A stretch of 64,000 nt of DNA. Source: Deltaproteobacteria bacterium. GTDB lineage: Bacteria; Desulfobacterota; Desulfomonilia; UBA1062. Positions 45,528-53,789 of this stretch are shown here, one piece after another. The DNA is taken from the NCBI GenBank assembly GCA_029547185.1, contig JAKPPU010000046.1:1-64000 (forward strand), in the 5' to 3' direction. Position 1 is the stretch's first letter. Each line of letters opens with the position of its first letter. The notes under the pieces were generated by a model that made no database searches, was not told the DNA's origin, and saw only the letters and a list, made by a program, of their open reading frames with translations. The position numbers and the translations under genes are program-made.

Positions 45528-46934
45528 ATGAAGAAAGAAACTCGTGAATATAATTACGACTGGATGCTGTGGAGCCTTTTCGATGCAGGCAGTAAGGTTA
45601 CCGACGGCACGAAGAAGGAATTTGAGGGACTGCTGAGTGTCCTGCCGAGCTTCAGTAAGGTGCTGGTCACGATCCTCAGGCATGGTGAATCGGGCAGGCT
45701 GTTTCTGAAGATGTTTTCCGAGTACCTCGGAGATGTCCTCACAGCTCACGCGATGGGCAAGAAGCTCTGCCTCGGCACCTTCGTGACGGCCAAGCACATC
45801 ATGTACGCCTTCGACAATGTCGTGCCGGTGTGGGCGGAGCCCATGACCGTGTTCGGGACCCTTGCGTTGAGGAAGGCTACTTCCGAATACATGGACTACT
45901 GCTGCGAGCTGGGGTTCACCGAGACCTCGTGCTCAGCGCAGCGGGGGTCGCTCGGAGCCTACCTGGCGGGCCTTGCAGAAATGCCTGATTTCATGGTCTG
46001 CGGAGCGCCGGGCATCTGTGACACCAACGCAAATGCGATTCAGTTCATGTCCTCCTATCTCGATATTCCCCTCTTCCAGCTCAATTTCCCTGCTACCCTC
46101 ACCGAAGAAAGGGTTATCGACTACCACCGCAAGGATCTCAGGGCGCTCATCTCGTTCGTAGAGGAGCAGGCAGGGAGCAAGATCAACGAGGACAAGCTCA
46201 GGGGAGTCCTGGAGGAACAGAAGATCCAGGATGAGCTGAGCATCGAGTTCTACGATTACATGAGGCTCAAGCCGTGCCCCGCTCCCCCCATTTTCCAGTT
46301 CTTCTACTATGCGGGAAGGCTCACCATGCCCGGCAGGAAGGTCTATACCGAGCTGCTCCAGGCCATGATGAAGGTCGTCAGGAAGAATGCAGCGGCAGGG
46401 ATTGCCGGGACCTTCTCGGGCAGAGAGCGAGCCCGCCTCATGATGTGTTATATAGAACACTACACCTCGGACGGGCGTTTCTGGGAATGGCTCGATACCC
46501 AGGAAATCAGTCTTCTCCCATCACTCATCTTCACCTTCTGGCACGAGGGGGCCTGCTACACCGAAGGCCGGGAGGCCGAGACCTACCGTATCGATACATC
46601 GACCCTGGATTCCATGATCGATACCCTTGCCGACCTCAACTCCCGCATGCCCATGGTCAAGCAGCTCAGGGGGCCTTACGACGCGCCGCACATGTGGCTC
46701 GATGATCTGAGGGGCCTGGCCAGGATAAACAAGCCCGACCTCCTCGCATATATCGGCAGCATGGGGTGCAGAAACAGCTGGGGCGCCAACAAGCTCATCC
46801 AGCGGGACATGGAGCGGGAAGGGGTGCCGACCATGCTTCTCTTCGCTGATGCCTTCGACGATCGGGTCGTCTCCTGGGAGTCTTGTGTAGAGAAGCTGAA
46901 TGAGTTCATGCACGTAAGGAGGATCATGGCATGA
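45528..46934 (+). CDS. 2-hydroxyacyl-CoA dehydratase / benzoyl-CoA reductase large subunit (module A)
   Basis: HgdA/BcrB-like subunit, 468 aa. Cysteines in FTETSCSAQRG (135), CGAPGICDTNAN (158, 164) and GSMGCRNSWGANK near residue 410 occupy the places of the family's cluster ligands. ILRHGESGRLFLK and HMWLDDLRGLARI are seen in homologues of this size class. It should pair with the 377-aa subunit to make the catalytic heterodimer. The stop overlaps the first activase start by four bases. Confidence 0.83.
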   Translation: MKKETREYNYDWMLWSLFDAGSKVTDGTKKEFEGLLSVLPSFSKVLVTILRHGESGRLFLKMFSEYLGDVLTAHAMGKKLCLGTFVTAKHIMYAFDNVVPVWAEPMTVFGTLALRKATSEYMDYCCELGFTETSCSAQRGSLGAYLAGLAEMPDFMVCGAPGICDTNANAIQFMSSYLDIPLFQLNFPATLTEERVIDYHRKDLRALISFVEEQAGSKINEDKLRGVLEEQKIQDELSIEFYDYMRLKPCPAPPIFQFFYYAGRLTMPGRKVYTELLQAMMKVVRKNAAAGIAGTFSGRERARLMMCYIEHYTSDGRFWEWLDTQEISLLPSLIFTFWHEGACYTEGREAETYRIDTSTLDSMIDTLADLNSRMPMVKQLRGPYDAPHMWLDDLRGLARINKPDLLAYIGSMGCRNSWGANKLIQRDMEREGVPTMLLFADAFDDRVVSWESCVEKLNEFMHVRRIMA

Positions 46935-47713
46935 TCGCCGCTGGATGTGACGTAGGATCGCTGACGACCAAGGCGGTCATTCTCAACAACACCAGAATCA
47001 TAAGCCAGGCAGTGGCAAAGTCGTCGTTCAACCCCGAGGATTCCGCAAGGGAGGTCATGCAGAACGCATTGACGGCAGCAGGCCTCGGTATGGGAGATAT
47101 AGGCTTCTGTGTGGGCACAGGCTATGGCAGGGAGAGGATCCCCTTCGTGGGCAAGGCCGTTTCCGAAATAGCCTGCCATGCCAAGGGCGCCCATTGGCTG
47201 CTGCCAACGGTCAGGACCATTATCGACATCGGAGGCCAGGACTGTAAGGCCATTCGCCTTGATGCAAAGGGAAACGTTGTCAAGTTCATCACCAACGACA
47301 AATGTGCATCGGGCACGGGCAGGTTCCTCGACGTCATGGCGAAGGTGCTCGGGGTGGGAATAGATGAGCTGGGCGGCCTGTCCGCCCGGGCCGCCGATCC
47401 CGTCGTCCTTGCCGCAACCTGCACGGCCTGGGCGCAGGCCGAGGTCATCGTACACCTGAATGCGGGGACGTCCAGAGAAGATATTGCCGCAGGCATCAGT
47501 GATGCCATGGCTGCACGGGTGGCCATCCTTGCCAGGGCGGTGAGCATCGAGAAGGACGTGTGCATGAGCGGCGGTGTGGCGAAGAATACCGGAGTGCTCA
47601 AGTCATTGGAAAATCAGCTGAATGTTCCCATGCGCAGGCTCAGGATAGATCCGCAGGTGGTCGGCGCGCTGGGCGCTGCCATATTCGCCAGGGAAAAGAT
47701 GGAGGGCAGGTGA
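46931..47713 (+). CDS. CoA-dehydratase/reductase activase (BcrA/D-HgdC family), copy 1
   Basis: ATPase of the BadF/BadG/BcrA/BcrD family, 260 aa, of the ASKHA fold. GCDVGSLTTKAVIL binds phosphate, FITNDKCASGTGRFLDVM carries the first cluster Cys (125) and the second Cys is 164. The segment after Cys164 reads CTAWAQAEV instead of the usual C..FAESE, an unusual change. The dimer holds one [4Fe-4S] and passes an electron to the dehydratase on ATP hydrolysis. Paired with the next gene, it may form a heterodimer like BcrA/BcrD. Confidence 0.92.
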   Translation: MIAAGCDVGSLTTKAVILNNTRIISQAVAKSSFNPEDSAREVMQNALTAAGLGMGDIGFCVGTGYGRERIPFVGKAVSEIACHAKGAHWLLPTVRTIIDIGGQDCKAIRLDAKGNVVKFITNDKCASGTGRFLDVMAKVLGVGIDELGGLSARAADPVVLAATCTAWAQAEVIVHLNAGTSREDIAAGISDAMAARVAILARAVSIEKDVCMSGGVAKNTGVLKSLENQLNVPMRRLRIDPQVVGALGAAIFAREKMEGR

Positions 47714-48501
47714 TGTACGTTGCAGGATGCGATATCGGCTCTTTGAGCGCCAAGGCAGTCATCATGGAGGATGAACGGATTGTATCGACGCATGTGATCT
47801 TTGCCAAGCCCGAACCGGACGAATCAGCCCGTGAGGTGATGGGTGAGGCCCTGAAGAAAGCCGGCATCACCCGCGAGGATATCTCATTCTGCGTTGCCAC
47901 GGGGTACGGCAGGAACAACATATCCCTGGCCGATTCAGCGGAATCGGAGATCGCCTGCCACGGCAAAGGCGCGCAGTGGCTCATGCCCGATGTGCACATG
48001 GTAATCGACATCGGGGGCCAGGATGCCAAGGCCATACGGCTCGATTCTTCAGGCAACGTGGTCCGGTTTGCCTACAACGACAGGTGTGCCTCGGGAACGG
48101 GAAGGTTCCTCGAGGTCATGGCGGGGGCGATGGGTATCGGGGTCGAGGACATGGGAGATATTTCATCCGGCTCGAAAAATTCTGTTTCCATCTCAAACCA
48201 GTGTGTAGTTTTCGCCGAGACTGAGATCATCTCCCTCATCAACGCGGGAAAACAGCTTCCGGACATCGTGAAGGGTCTCCACAATGCCCTGGCCCACAGG
48301 GTAGCGGCGCTTGCCAGGGGGATCGAGCTGGATAAGGAGATTACCATGACCGGCGGTGTGGCGAAGAATAACGGGATGTTCACAGCCCTCCAGGAGGCTC
48401 TCGGGCAGAAGATAAGGAAGATGGACACCGACCCGCAGATCGTAGGCGCGCTGGGTGCGGCGCTTTTTGCACGCCAGATCGCTCAGGACACGAAGCGCTA
48501 G
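47713..48501 (+). CDS. CoA-dehydratase/reductase activase (BcrA/D-HgdC family), copy 2
   Basis: Second ASKHA ATPase, 262 aa, sharing one base with the previous gene (TGATG). GCDIGSLSAKAVIMED, YNDRCASGTGRFLEVM (Cys125), SNQCVVFAETEI (Cys164) and the ADP-site TMTGGVAKNNGMFTAL are all normal. The tandem of two different activases is the hallmark of class I benzoyl-CoA reductase and favours that comparison over HgdC, which is a homodimer; this is inference. Confidence 0.93.
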   Translation: MYVAGCDIGSLSAKAVIMEDERIVSTHVIFAKPEPDESAREVMGEALKKAGITREDISFCVATGYGRNNISLADSAESEIACHGKGAQWLMPDVHMVIDIGGQDAKAIRLDSSGNVVRFAYNDRCASGTGRFLEVMAGAMGIGVEDMGDISSGSKNSVSISNQCVVFAETEIISLINAGKQLPDIVKGLHNALAHRVAALARGIELDKEITMTGGVAKNNGMFTALQEALGQKIRKMDTDPQIVGALGAALFARQIAQDTKR

Positions 48502-48509
48502 GGGTTGAT

Positions 48510-49250
48510 GTGGAACTCTTTGAAAAGATCATCACCCCAGTGCTCTCATACACCGAAGAACAGCCGGACAGGCGGTGTTGGTCTGCTGACACGGACATGC
48601 AGTGGCCGGCAGGCGGTTACGGGAGAATCGTATTGAAGGAGGACATGGGGCTCGAACTCGGCAGTCCGGAGAAGGAATCCCTCTCCTGCCTGCTGTGGAC
48701 CGAAAACCTCACCCTCATCACGGACAGCAGAATTACCCTGGTCGGTCCGGATTTTTCTGAGAGTATCGGCCAAAGTCTTCCTTTCGGCAAGGTTGTTCTC
48801 GTGGGGGTGACGGGATTCGACGAAGACAACGCTTATGAACGGCATAAGGAACTCGATTTCCTGAGGTATGACATCGATCTCACGGGTTTCATGATGAGGG
48901 CTGTCTCCCAGTATATGAAAGAATGGTGCAGGGTCAATCATGAGGCAGTAGCAAATGGCTTCTCCGCGAAGGTTCTCGGTTCATCTCTGATAAGGCTCCT
49001 CCGGAAAAAGCCTTATGTGGTGTCCGCAGAGGTGATTTTCTTCACATCCAGCACGGAGGCAGTGCGCAGGCTCAGAGAGATAACGGCCCCGACAGAGAAG
49101 ATCGTTTCAGCAATGGATAAAATGGCGGCGGAAATGGACTTCGAATGCGAGAGTTGTGATTACCAGGAGGTTTGCGAAGAGGCAGACGGCCTCAGGCTCA
49201 TGAGGGACAAGCTCATGGCCGGAAAGAAGGAGGCGGCACCGTATGGCTGA
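48510..49250 (+). CDS. Stand-alone domain resembling the acetyl-CoA synthase beta subunit (CdhC) N-terminal part
   Basis: 246 aa, start GTG at 48510 after TAGGGG. The order VLKEDMGLELGSPEKES, RITLVGPDFSE, SLPFGKVVLVGVTG, then RHKELDFLRYDIDLTGFMMR and EVIFFTSSTEAV follows the CdhC/AcsB segment that precedes the A-cluster. It ends in FECESCDYQEVC, spaced like the first three [4Fe-4S] cysteines of the A-cluster (212, 215, 222), then stops: the rest of the A-cluster, including the nickel-binding Cys-Gly-Cys, is missing. Hence it cannot be a complete acetyl-CoA synthase. It overlaps the CooC-like gene by 8 bases. Its role is unknown; a metallocentre assembly or docking protein is one guess. Confidence 0.6.
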   Translation: MELFEKIITPVLSYTEEQPDRRCWSADTDMQWPAGGYGRIVLKEDMGLELGSPEKESLSCLLWTENLTLITDSRITLVGPDFSESIGQSLPFGKVVLVGVTGFDEDNAYERHKELDFLRYDIDLTGFMMRAVSQYMKEWCRVNHEAVANGFSAKVLGSSLIRLLRKKPYVVSAEVIFFTSSTEAVRRLREITAPTEKIVSAMDKMAAEMDFECESCDYQEVCEEADGLRLMRDKLMAGKKEAAPYG

Positions 49251-50013
49251 TACCACGATTCTGGCTCTGTGCGGCAAGGGCGGCGTCGGCAAGACCTCAA
49301 TCGCTGCCCTCATGGTAAAGCTGCTGTCTGAAAGGAACGATCGGAAGATCCTTGCCATCGATGCGGACCCGGCCGTCGGTCTGGCATCGGCACTGGGCAT
49401 GACGGTGAGGAAGACCGTCGACGACATCAGGAAAGAGCTCATCGGCAACATTCGGAAGAGTGCATCTCCGGGGCAATTGGAAACGTTGAAATCCCTTGAC
49501 TATGAAATGCTCGATGCCCTTGAGGAGCAGGGCAGATTTGCCCTGCTGGCTATCGGCAGGTCTGAGGACGAGGGGTGCTTCTGCCGGATAAACAATCTTC
49601 TCAAGGATATCATCAATGACCTGGCAGACAAATTCGACATCGTGCTCATCGACGGTGAGGCAGGCATCGAACAGATCAACAGGCGGGTCATGAAGACCGT
49701 TGATCAGCTGGTCCTCGTTTCCGACACCTCTGCGAAAGGAATAGGGGTAGCCAACACCATCGCACATGTCGCTCATGAGAAGAAGGCCGTCGATTTCAAG
49801 AGCATGGGGCTCGTTCTCAACAGGGTGAGAACCCAGGCCGAGGTGGATGGCATCAGAGCCAGGACGCGCATCCCCATCTATGGATGGATACCCGAGGATG
49901 ATCTGGTCAGGGAGTATGATTACAAAGGCCGATCTCTGACAGGGATGTCCAGTGATTCTTCAATGCTCTCTGCCCTTGCCGGTATGCTGGAGAGGATGGT
50001 GAAGCCTGCGTGA
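49243..50013 (+). CDS. CooC-like nickel-insertion/activation ATPase
   Basis: Deviant Walker-A ATPase of the ParA/Mrp group, 256 aa. ALCGKGGVGKTSIAALMVKL, IDADPAVGLASALGM, the GCFCRINNLLKDII segment typical of CO dehydrogenase maturation proteins, and VLIDGEAGIEQINRRV. CooC/AcsF proteins use ATP to insert nickel into CODH or ACS. No CODH lies here, so in this cluster it may serve the adjacent ACS-like domain or another metallocentre. Translation is coupled to the preceding gene. Confidence 0.85.
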   Translation: MADTTILALCGKGGVGKTSIAALMVKLLSERNDRKILAIDADPAVGLASALGMTVRKTVDDIRKELIGNIRKSASPGQLETLKSLDYEMLDALEEQGRFALLAIGRSEDEGCFCRINNLLKDIINDLADKFDIVLIDGEAGIEQINRRVMKTVDQLVLVSDTSAKGIGVANTIAHVAHEKKAVDFKSMGLVLNRVRTQAEVDGIRARTRIPIYGWIPEDDLVREYDYKGRSLTGMSSDSSMLSALAGMLERMVKPA

Positions 50014-50029
50014 AGACCTTTGTCTACAA

Positions 50030-50049
50030 GACGGTTTGCCGTCCCTTTT
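50030..50049 (+). terminator. Weak hairpin between modules A and B
   Basis: GACGG-TTTG-CCGTC followed by CCTTTTC, 17 bases past the CooC-like stop. Short stem, so at best partial termination. Confidence 0.3.
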
Positions 50050-50151
50050 CGTTATCAGGGTTATGTGCGTCGTTTTCTCCCAAGTTCCAATCGAGCCCTC
50101 TCCCCCTGGTGCCGGGGGCGGGGGCCGTTCTTTTCAAAGGATGAGGGCATT

Positions 50152-51294
50152 ATGGACGTAAAGAGAGATGGCATTTTCAAAGAAATGGAAGGTATCCTGG
50201 CAAGTCCGCAAAACCACCTCCTGGAGAAGGCAGTCAAAGCCGGACGCATACCCATCGGATACACGTGCAGTTTTGTACCCGAAGCCCTTCTCATGGCAGA
50301 TGCCCTCGTTCCGGTCCGCGTGAGGGCTCCCGGGACTGCAGGAACGGAGATAGCAGACAACTATCTTTCAAACTTCATATGCTCTTATACCCGAAGCCTG
50401 CTCGAATCCGTCGTGGCCGACAGGTACGATCTGATACGCGGCTGGGTGTTCGTGCCGTCGTGCGCCCACATGCAGCGGCTCATCGACAACGTGCATTATC
50501 TGAAAAAACTCGAATTCAGCCATGTGCTGGATGTCCCTCATAAAAGCACCGCCATGCATGTCGAATGGCTGACGGAAGAGTATGCCGTCCTCGCAGACAA
50601 GCTCTCGTCTCATTTCGGAGTCGATCTGAGCGACGAGGCCCTTGCCAAGGCCGTTGGAGGGTGGAATGAGTTCGTGGAGGTGATGAAATCCATCGGAGAG
50701 CTTCGGAAAAGACCCGAATCGCCCATTACCGGAACCGAATTTCATCTCCTTCTCATGGCCGCCCAGGTGTCTCCGAAAGACATGATCCTTCCCTATCTCC
50801 TCGAAGCGAAGGAAAAGCTTGAGGAGAGGGGCGGCAGTGGCAGGAAGGTGCGTGCTCGCCTGATGCTCATCGGGGGAGAGCTCGATGATCCCGAATATAT
50901 CAGGGTCATAGAATCGCAGAACGCCGTCGTGGTCGCGGATCGCACCTGCACCGGATCGATCCCGGGGCTGACTCCAATAGAACTGAACGGCGGTCCTCTA
51001 ATCAAGACGCTTGCCGAGCACTCCTTCAAGAAGACGCTCTGCCCCAGAATGATGGAAGATTTCGATCGCAGATTGCAGATCATTCTCGATACCGTACGGG
51101 AGTACCGGGTGGATGGGGTAGTGATCGAGGTCATAAAATTCTGCGATCTCTGGGGTGTGGACATGGTCCCGATGGTGAAAGCCATCAGGAGTGAAGGCAT
51201 ACCGGTTCTGAAGCTGGAGCGTGAATACCGTTTGAGCGGAGAGGGCCAGATAAGAACCAGGGTCCAGGCCTTCATAGAGAGCATGGGGAAATGA
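50152..51294 (+). CDS. 2-hydroxyacyl-CoA dehydratase / benzoyl-CoA reductase small subunit (module B)
   Basis: HgdB/BcrC-type, 380 aa, parallel to the module A subunit. PIGYTCSFVPEALLMADALV (Cys39), FVPSCAHMQRLI (Cys104) and EVIKFCDLWGVDM give the cluster cysteines; LEREYRLSGEGQIRTRVQAF is the C-terminal signature. ATG 50152 follows AGGATGAGGGC; the open frame reaches 50020 but lacks a start signal. It heads module B. Confidence 0.88.
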   Translation: MDVKRDGIFKEMEGILASPQNHLLEKAVKAGRIPIGYTCSFVPEALLMADALVPVRVRAPGTAGTEIADNYLSNFICSYTRSLLESVVADRYDLIRGWVFVPSCAHMQRLIDNVHYLKKLEFSHVLDVPHKSTAMHVEWLTEEYAVLADKLSSHFGVDLSDEALAKAVGGWNEFVEVMKSIGELRKRPESPITGTEFHLLLMAAQVSPKDMILPYLLEAKEKLEERGGSGRKVRARLMLIGGELDDPEYIRVIESQNAVVVADRTCTGSIPGLTPIELNGGPLIKTLAEHSFKKTLCPRMMEDFDRRLQIILDTVREYRVDGVVIEVIKFCDLWGVDMVPMVKAIRSEGIPVLKLEREYRLSGEGQIRTRVQAFIESMGK

Positions 51295-51310
51295 CCGGCT
51301 GGAGGGAAGG

Positions 51311-52843
51311 ATGGATATACAGGGCATGATAACCCGTTCAAGAACCTTGGCCATGGGGATTCCGTCCAAGATGAAGGCGTTTTTTCAGAACTCTGTCGCC
51401 GGGTTCCTGATCGAATCGAAAAACATCGGTGATTCGGCGATCTATATCAAATACTGGGCGCTCACATGGGCTGCCATCTTCAAGCTCATCCTCAAGCTGC
51501 TCTTCAAGAAGGGGCCTGTCGTTCTCGTCCGCGAGCTCATGCATTACCCCTGGCTGTTCGTCTTCCTCAGGGCGACCGGCCTGATGCGTCGGTTCACCCG
51601 GGGGAGAAAGGGGCACTACCTCGAATCGACATGCCTGATCGTTTACTACATCGCCCTTACGGTCGTCCAGATCATGGAGAACATCTTCTATCGTCCCGAG
51701 CGTGTGATCATCGGCGAGGACCTCGTTACACCGGAGATTCCTTTCGCCATGGGTCTTCATACCTGGCAGCTCGAGGACTTCGGCATACTGCTGCCGTTCA
51801 TCTATCCCGAGTTTGCCCAGAAATACATAGACGCATCGGAGAACGAAGGCATCAATCCCGATGCCTGCAGCTTTGTGAAAAACGCCGCGGGAATGATCCT
51901 CAAAGGCCACATGCCCAAAGGGGTTGCCATCATAAGCTCCAATATGCCCTGCGATGCGGGCGCCACTATATATTCCTTCGTTCAGAGGGAATATAACGTC
52001 CCGATATACCGCCTCGATGTACCGTACAATTTCTACAACGACCGTGCAGAAGATCTGTTCACCAAGGACCTCAAGGAAATGGTCAAGTGGCTGGAGCAGC
52101 ACACACCGGGACGCATGGACTGGAACCGGCTCAGGGAAGTCTGTAAGGCGCGCAACCGCATGATGGAGCTCGAGCTCGAGCTGTGGGAGATGCTGAGGAT
52201 CAAGCCGGCCCCTCTTGCCGCCGAGGCCATGTACTTGAGTCATATGTGGTTTTTCTATGTCGTTCCCGGGGACAAGTTGTCCGTCAGTTTGTTTGAAAAG
52301 CTGGTAGATCTTGCACGAAAGAATCTGAAATCGGAGGCGCATGCCGTAGAGCCCGAGAGGTACCGGGCGGTGCTCTGGAACCCCCCGTTCCCCCATTATC
52401 CGTACATCATCAACGACATGGAACGTGCATACGGAATTACGCTCATCATGGACAGCATGACCTACAACCGGCACAAATTCATTGACACATCCACTCCGGA
52501 TTCCATGCTAAAAGGACTGGCTCATATCATGATGCAGGGTCCGATGGTGCGCCATACCCGTGGGCCTGCCGAAAACTATCTCGACGACATCTTCCGCATC
52601 TACAAGCAATTCGATCTCGATATGGTGTGGATCGCCAACCATGTAGGCTGCAAGAGCGGTCAGGCAATGAACGGTATACTCCGGGAAAAATGCCGCGAGA
52701 TGAAGATCCCCCTCCTCATACTCGATTACGATCTCATCGATCCCCGCATAGTCTCACACGAAGGTATGGTCAGGCAGGTCGACTATTTCATGGAGAACGT
52801 GATGAGGGCGAAACGTCTCGAAGGCCGGATTCAGGAGGGTTGA
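51311..52843 (+). CDS. 2-hydroxyacyl-CoA dehydratase / benzoyl-CoA reductase large subunit (module B)
   Basis: Large subunit, 510 aa, longer than its module A counterpart by about 40 residues at the N-terminus, where a hydrophobic segment occurs (YWALTWAAIFKLILKLLFKK, residues 48-67). Cysteines in INPDACSFVKN (186), SNMPCDAGATI (214) and NHVGCKSGQAM match family ligands. A membrane-associating stretch in such a subunit is unusual. Start ATG 51311 follows GGAGGGAAGG. Confidence 0.83.
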   Translation: MDIQGMITRSRTLAMGIPSKMKAFFQNSVAGFLIESKNIGDSAIYIKYWALTWAAIFKLILKLLFKKGPVVLVRELMHYPWLFVFLRATGLMRRFTRGRKGHYLESTCLIVYYIALTVVQIMENIFYRPERVIIGEDLVTPEIPFAMGLHTWQLEDFGILLPFIYPEFAQKYIDASENEGINPDACSFVKNAAGMILKGHMPKGVAIISSNMPCDAGATIYSFVQREYNVPIYRLDVPYNFYNDRAEDLFTKDLKEMVKWLEQHTPGRMDWNRLREVCKARNRMMELELELWEMLRIKPAPLAAEAMYLSHMWFFYVVPGDKLSVSLFEKLVDLARKNLKSEAHAVEPERYRAVLWNPPFPHYPYIINDMERAYGITLIMDSMTYNRHKFIDTSTPDSMLKGLAHIMMQGPMVRHTRGPAENYLDDIFRIYKQFDLDMVWIANHVGCKSGQAMNGILREKCREMKIPLLILDYDLIDPRIVSHEGMVRQVDYFMENVMRAKRLEGRIQEG

Positions 52844-52959
52844 GAGGGAACCCTTGCAGCATTCGCGCTTCCTCCGGATGGCCGGAATGGACGGCAAGGG
52901 ATGGTTTCTCGAGTTCCGGGCTCATACTTGAAGAAGAAATAAAGAAGAAAGGAACCGCT

Positions 52960-53751
52960 ATGAAATTTTTCGGTGGATGCGACGTGGGATCAACGACAGG
53001 CAAGGCCGTTATCATGAACGGGAGCACAATGGTTGCATCAGCCATCATCCCGAGCGAGATCGATCCTGAAGAAACAGCGGTGTCGGTATTGGAAAAGGCC
53101 TGTTCGCAGGTTCAGGGACTCAGCTCGTACAAGGATCTCGCTTACCTTGTGGGAACGGGATACGGCAGGAACGAGGTTCCATTCGCCCATGAGAACATCT
53201 CCGAGATCAGCTGCCATGCCATGGGTGTCTTCCACTGCAATGCCGAGATCAAGACCATCGTCGATATCGGAGGGCAGGACATGAAGACGATCACGGTCAA
53301 TCATGACGGATCGGTCCTCGAGTTTGCCATGAACGACAAATGCGCCGCCGGCACGGGGCGTTTCTATGAGGCCATGGCACGGGTCTTTCGCATGGACTTG
53401 GACCGGTTCTCCGCGCTCTCCCTCCAGGCGCGCAATGTCATCCCGGTGACTTCCCAGTGCAGCGTTTTTGCCGAGAGCGAGGTGATCAGCCTTCTTGCGA
53501 AAAGGAACCCTCCCGAGGATATCGCAGCGGGCATCCAGGCGGCTGTATCGAAACGGTGCTTCACTCTCCTCAAGCGGATAGGCATGAAGCCGCTGGTGAC
53601 GGTGACAGGCGGGTGTGCCAAAAACCAGGGGCTCATCAAGTCTCTTTCCAGGATCATCAATATGCAGGTGACGCCGCTGCCCATCGATCCGCAGATCATC
53701 GGGGCGCTCGGCGCAGCAGTGTTTGCAATGCGCAAGGGGTTGTCTTCATGA
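52960..53751 (+). CDS. CoA-dehydratase/reductase activase (BcrA/D-HgdC family), copy 3
   Basis: ASKHA activase of 263 aa. GGCDVGSTTGKAVIMNG, the cluster Cys128 in AMNDKCAAGTGRFYEAM and Cys167 in TSQCSVFAESEV are canonical; VTVTGGCAKNQGLIKSLS has an extra Cys next to the Gly-rich loop. RBS GAAAGGAACC before ATG 52960. As the only activase of module B it may act as a homodimer, in contrast to the pair in module A. Confidence 0.93.
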   Translation: MKFFGGCDVGSTTGKAVIMNGSTMVASAIIPSEIDPEETAVSVLEKACSQVQGLSSYKDLAYLVGTGYGRNEVPFAHENISEISCHAMGVFHCNAEIKTIVDIGGQDMKTITVNHDGSVLEFAMNDKCAAGTGRFYEAMARVFRMDLDRFSALSLQARNVIPVTSQCSVFAESEVISLLAKRNPPEDIAAGIQAAVSKRCFTLLKRIGMKPLVTVTGGCAKNQGLIKSLSRIINMQVTPLPIDPQIIGALGAAVFAMRKGLSS

Positions 53752-53789
53752 CGGCCCATAAAAATACCAAGAAGGAGAAAGGAGTTGCA

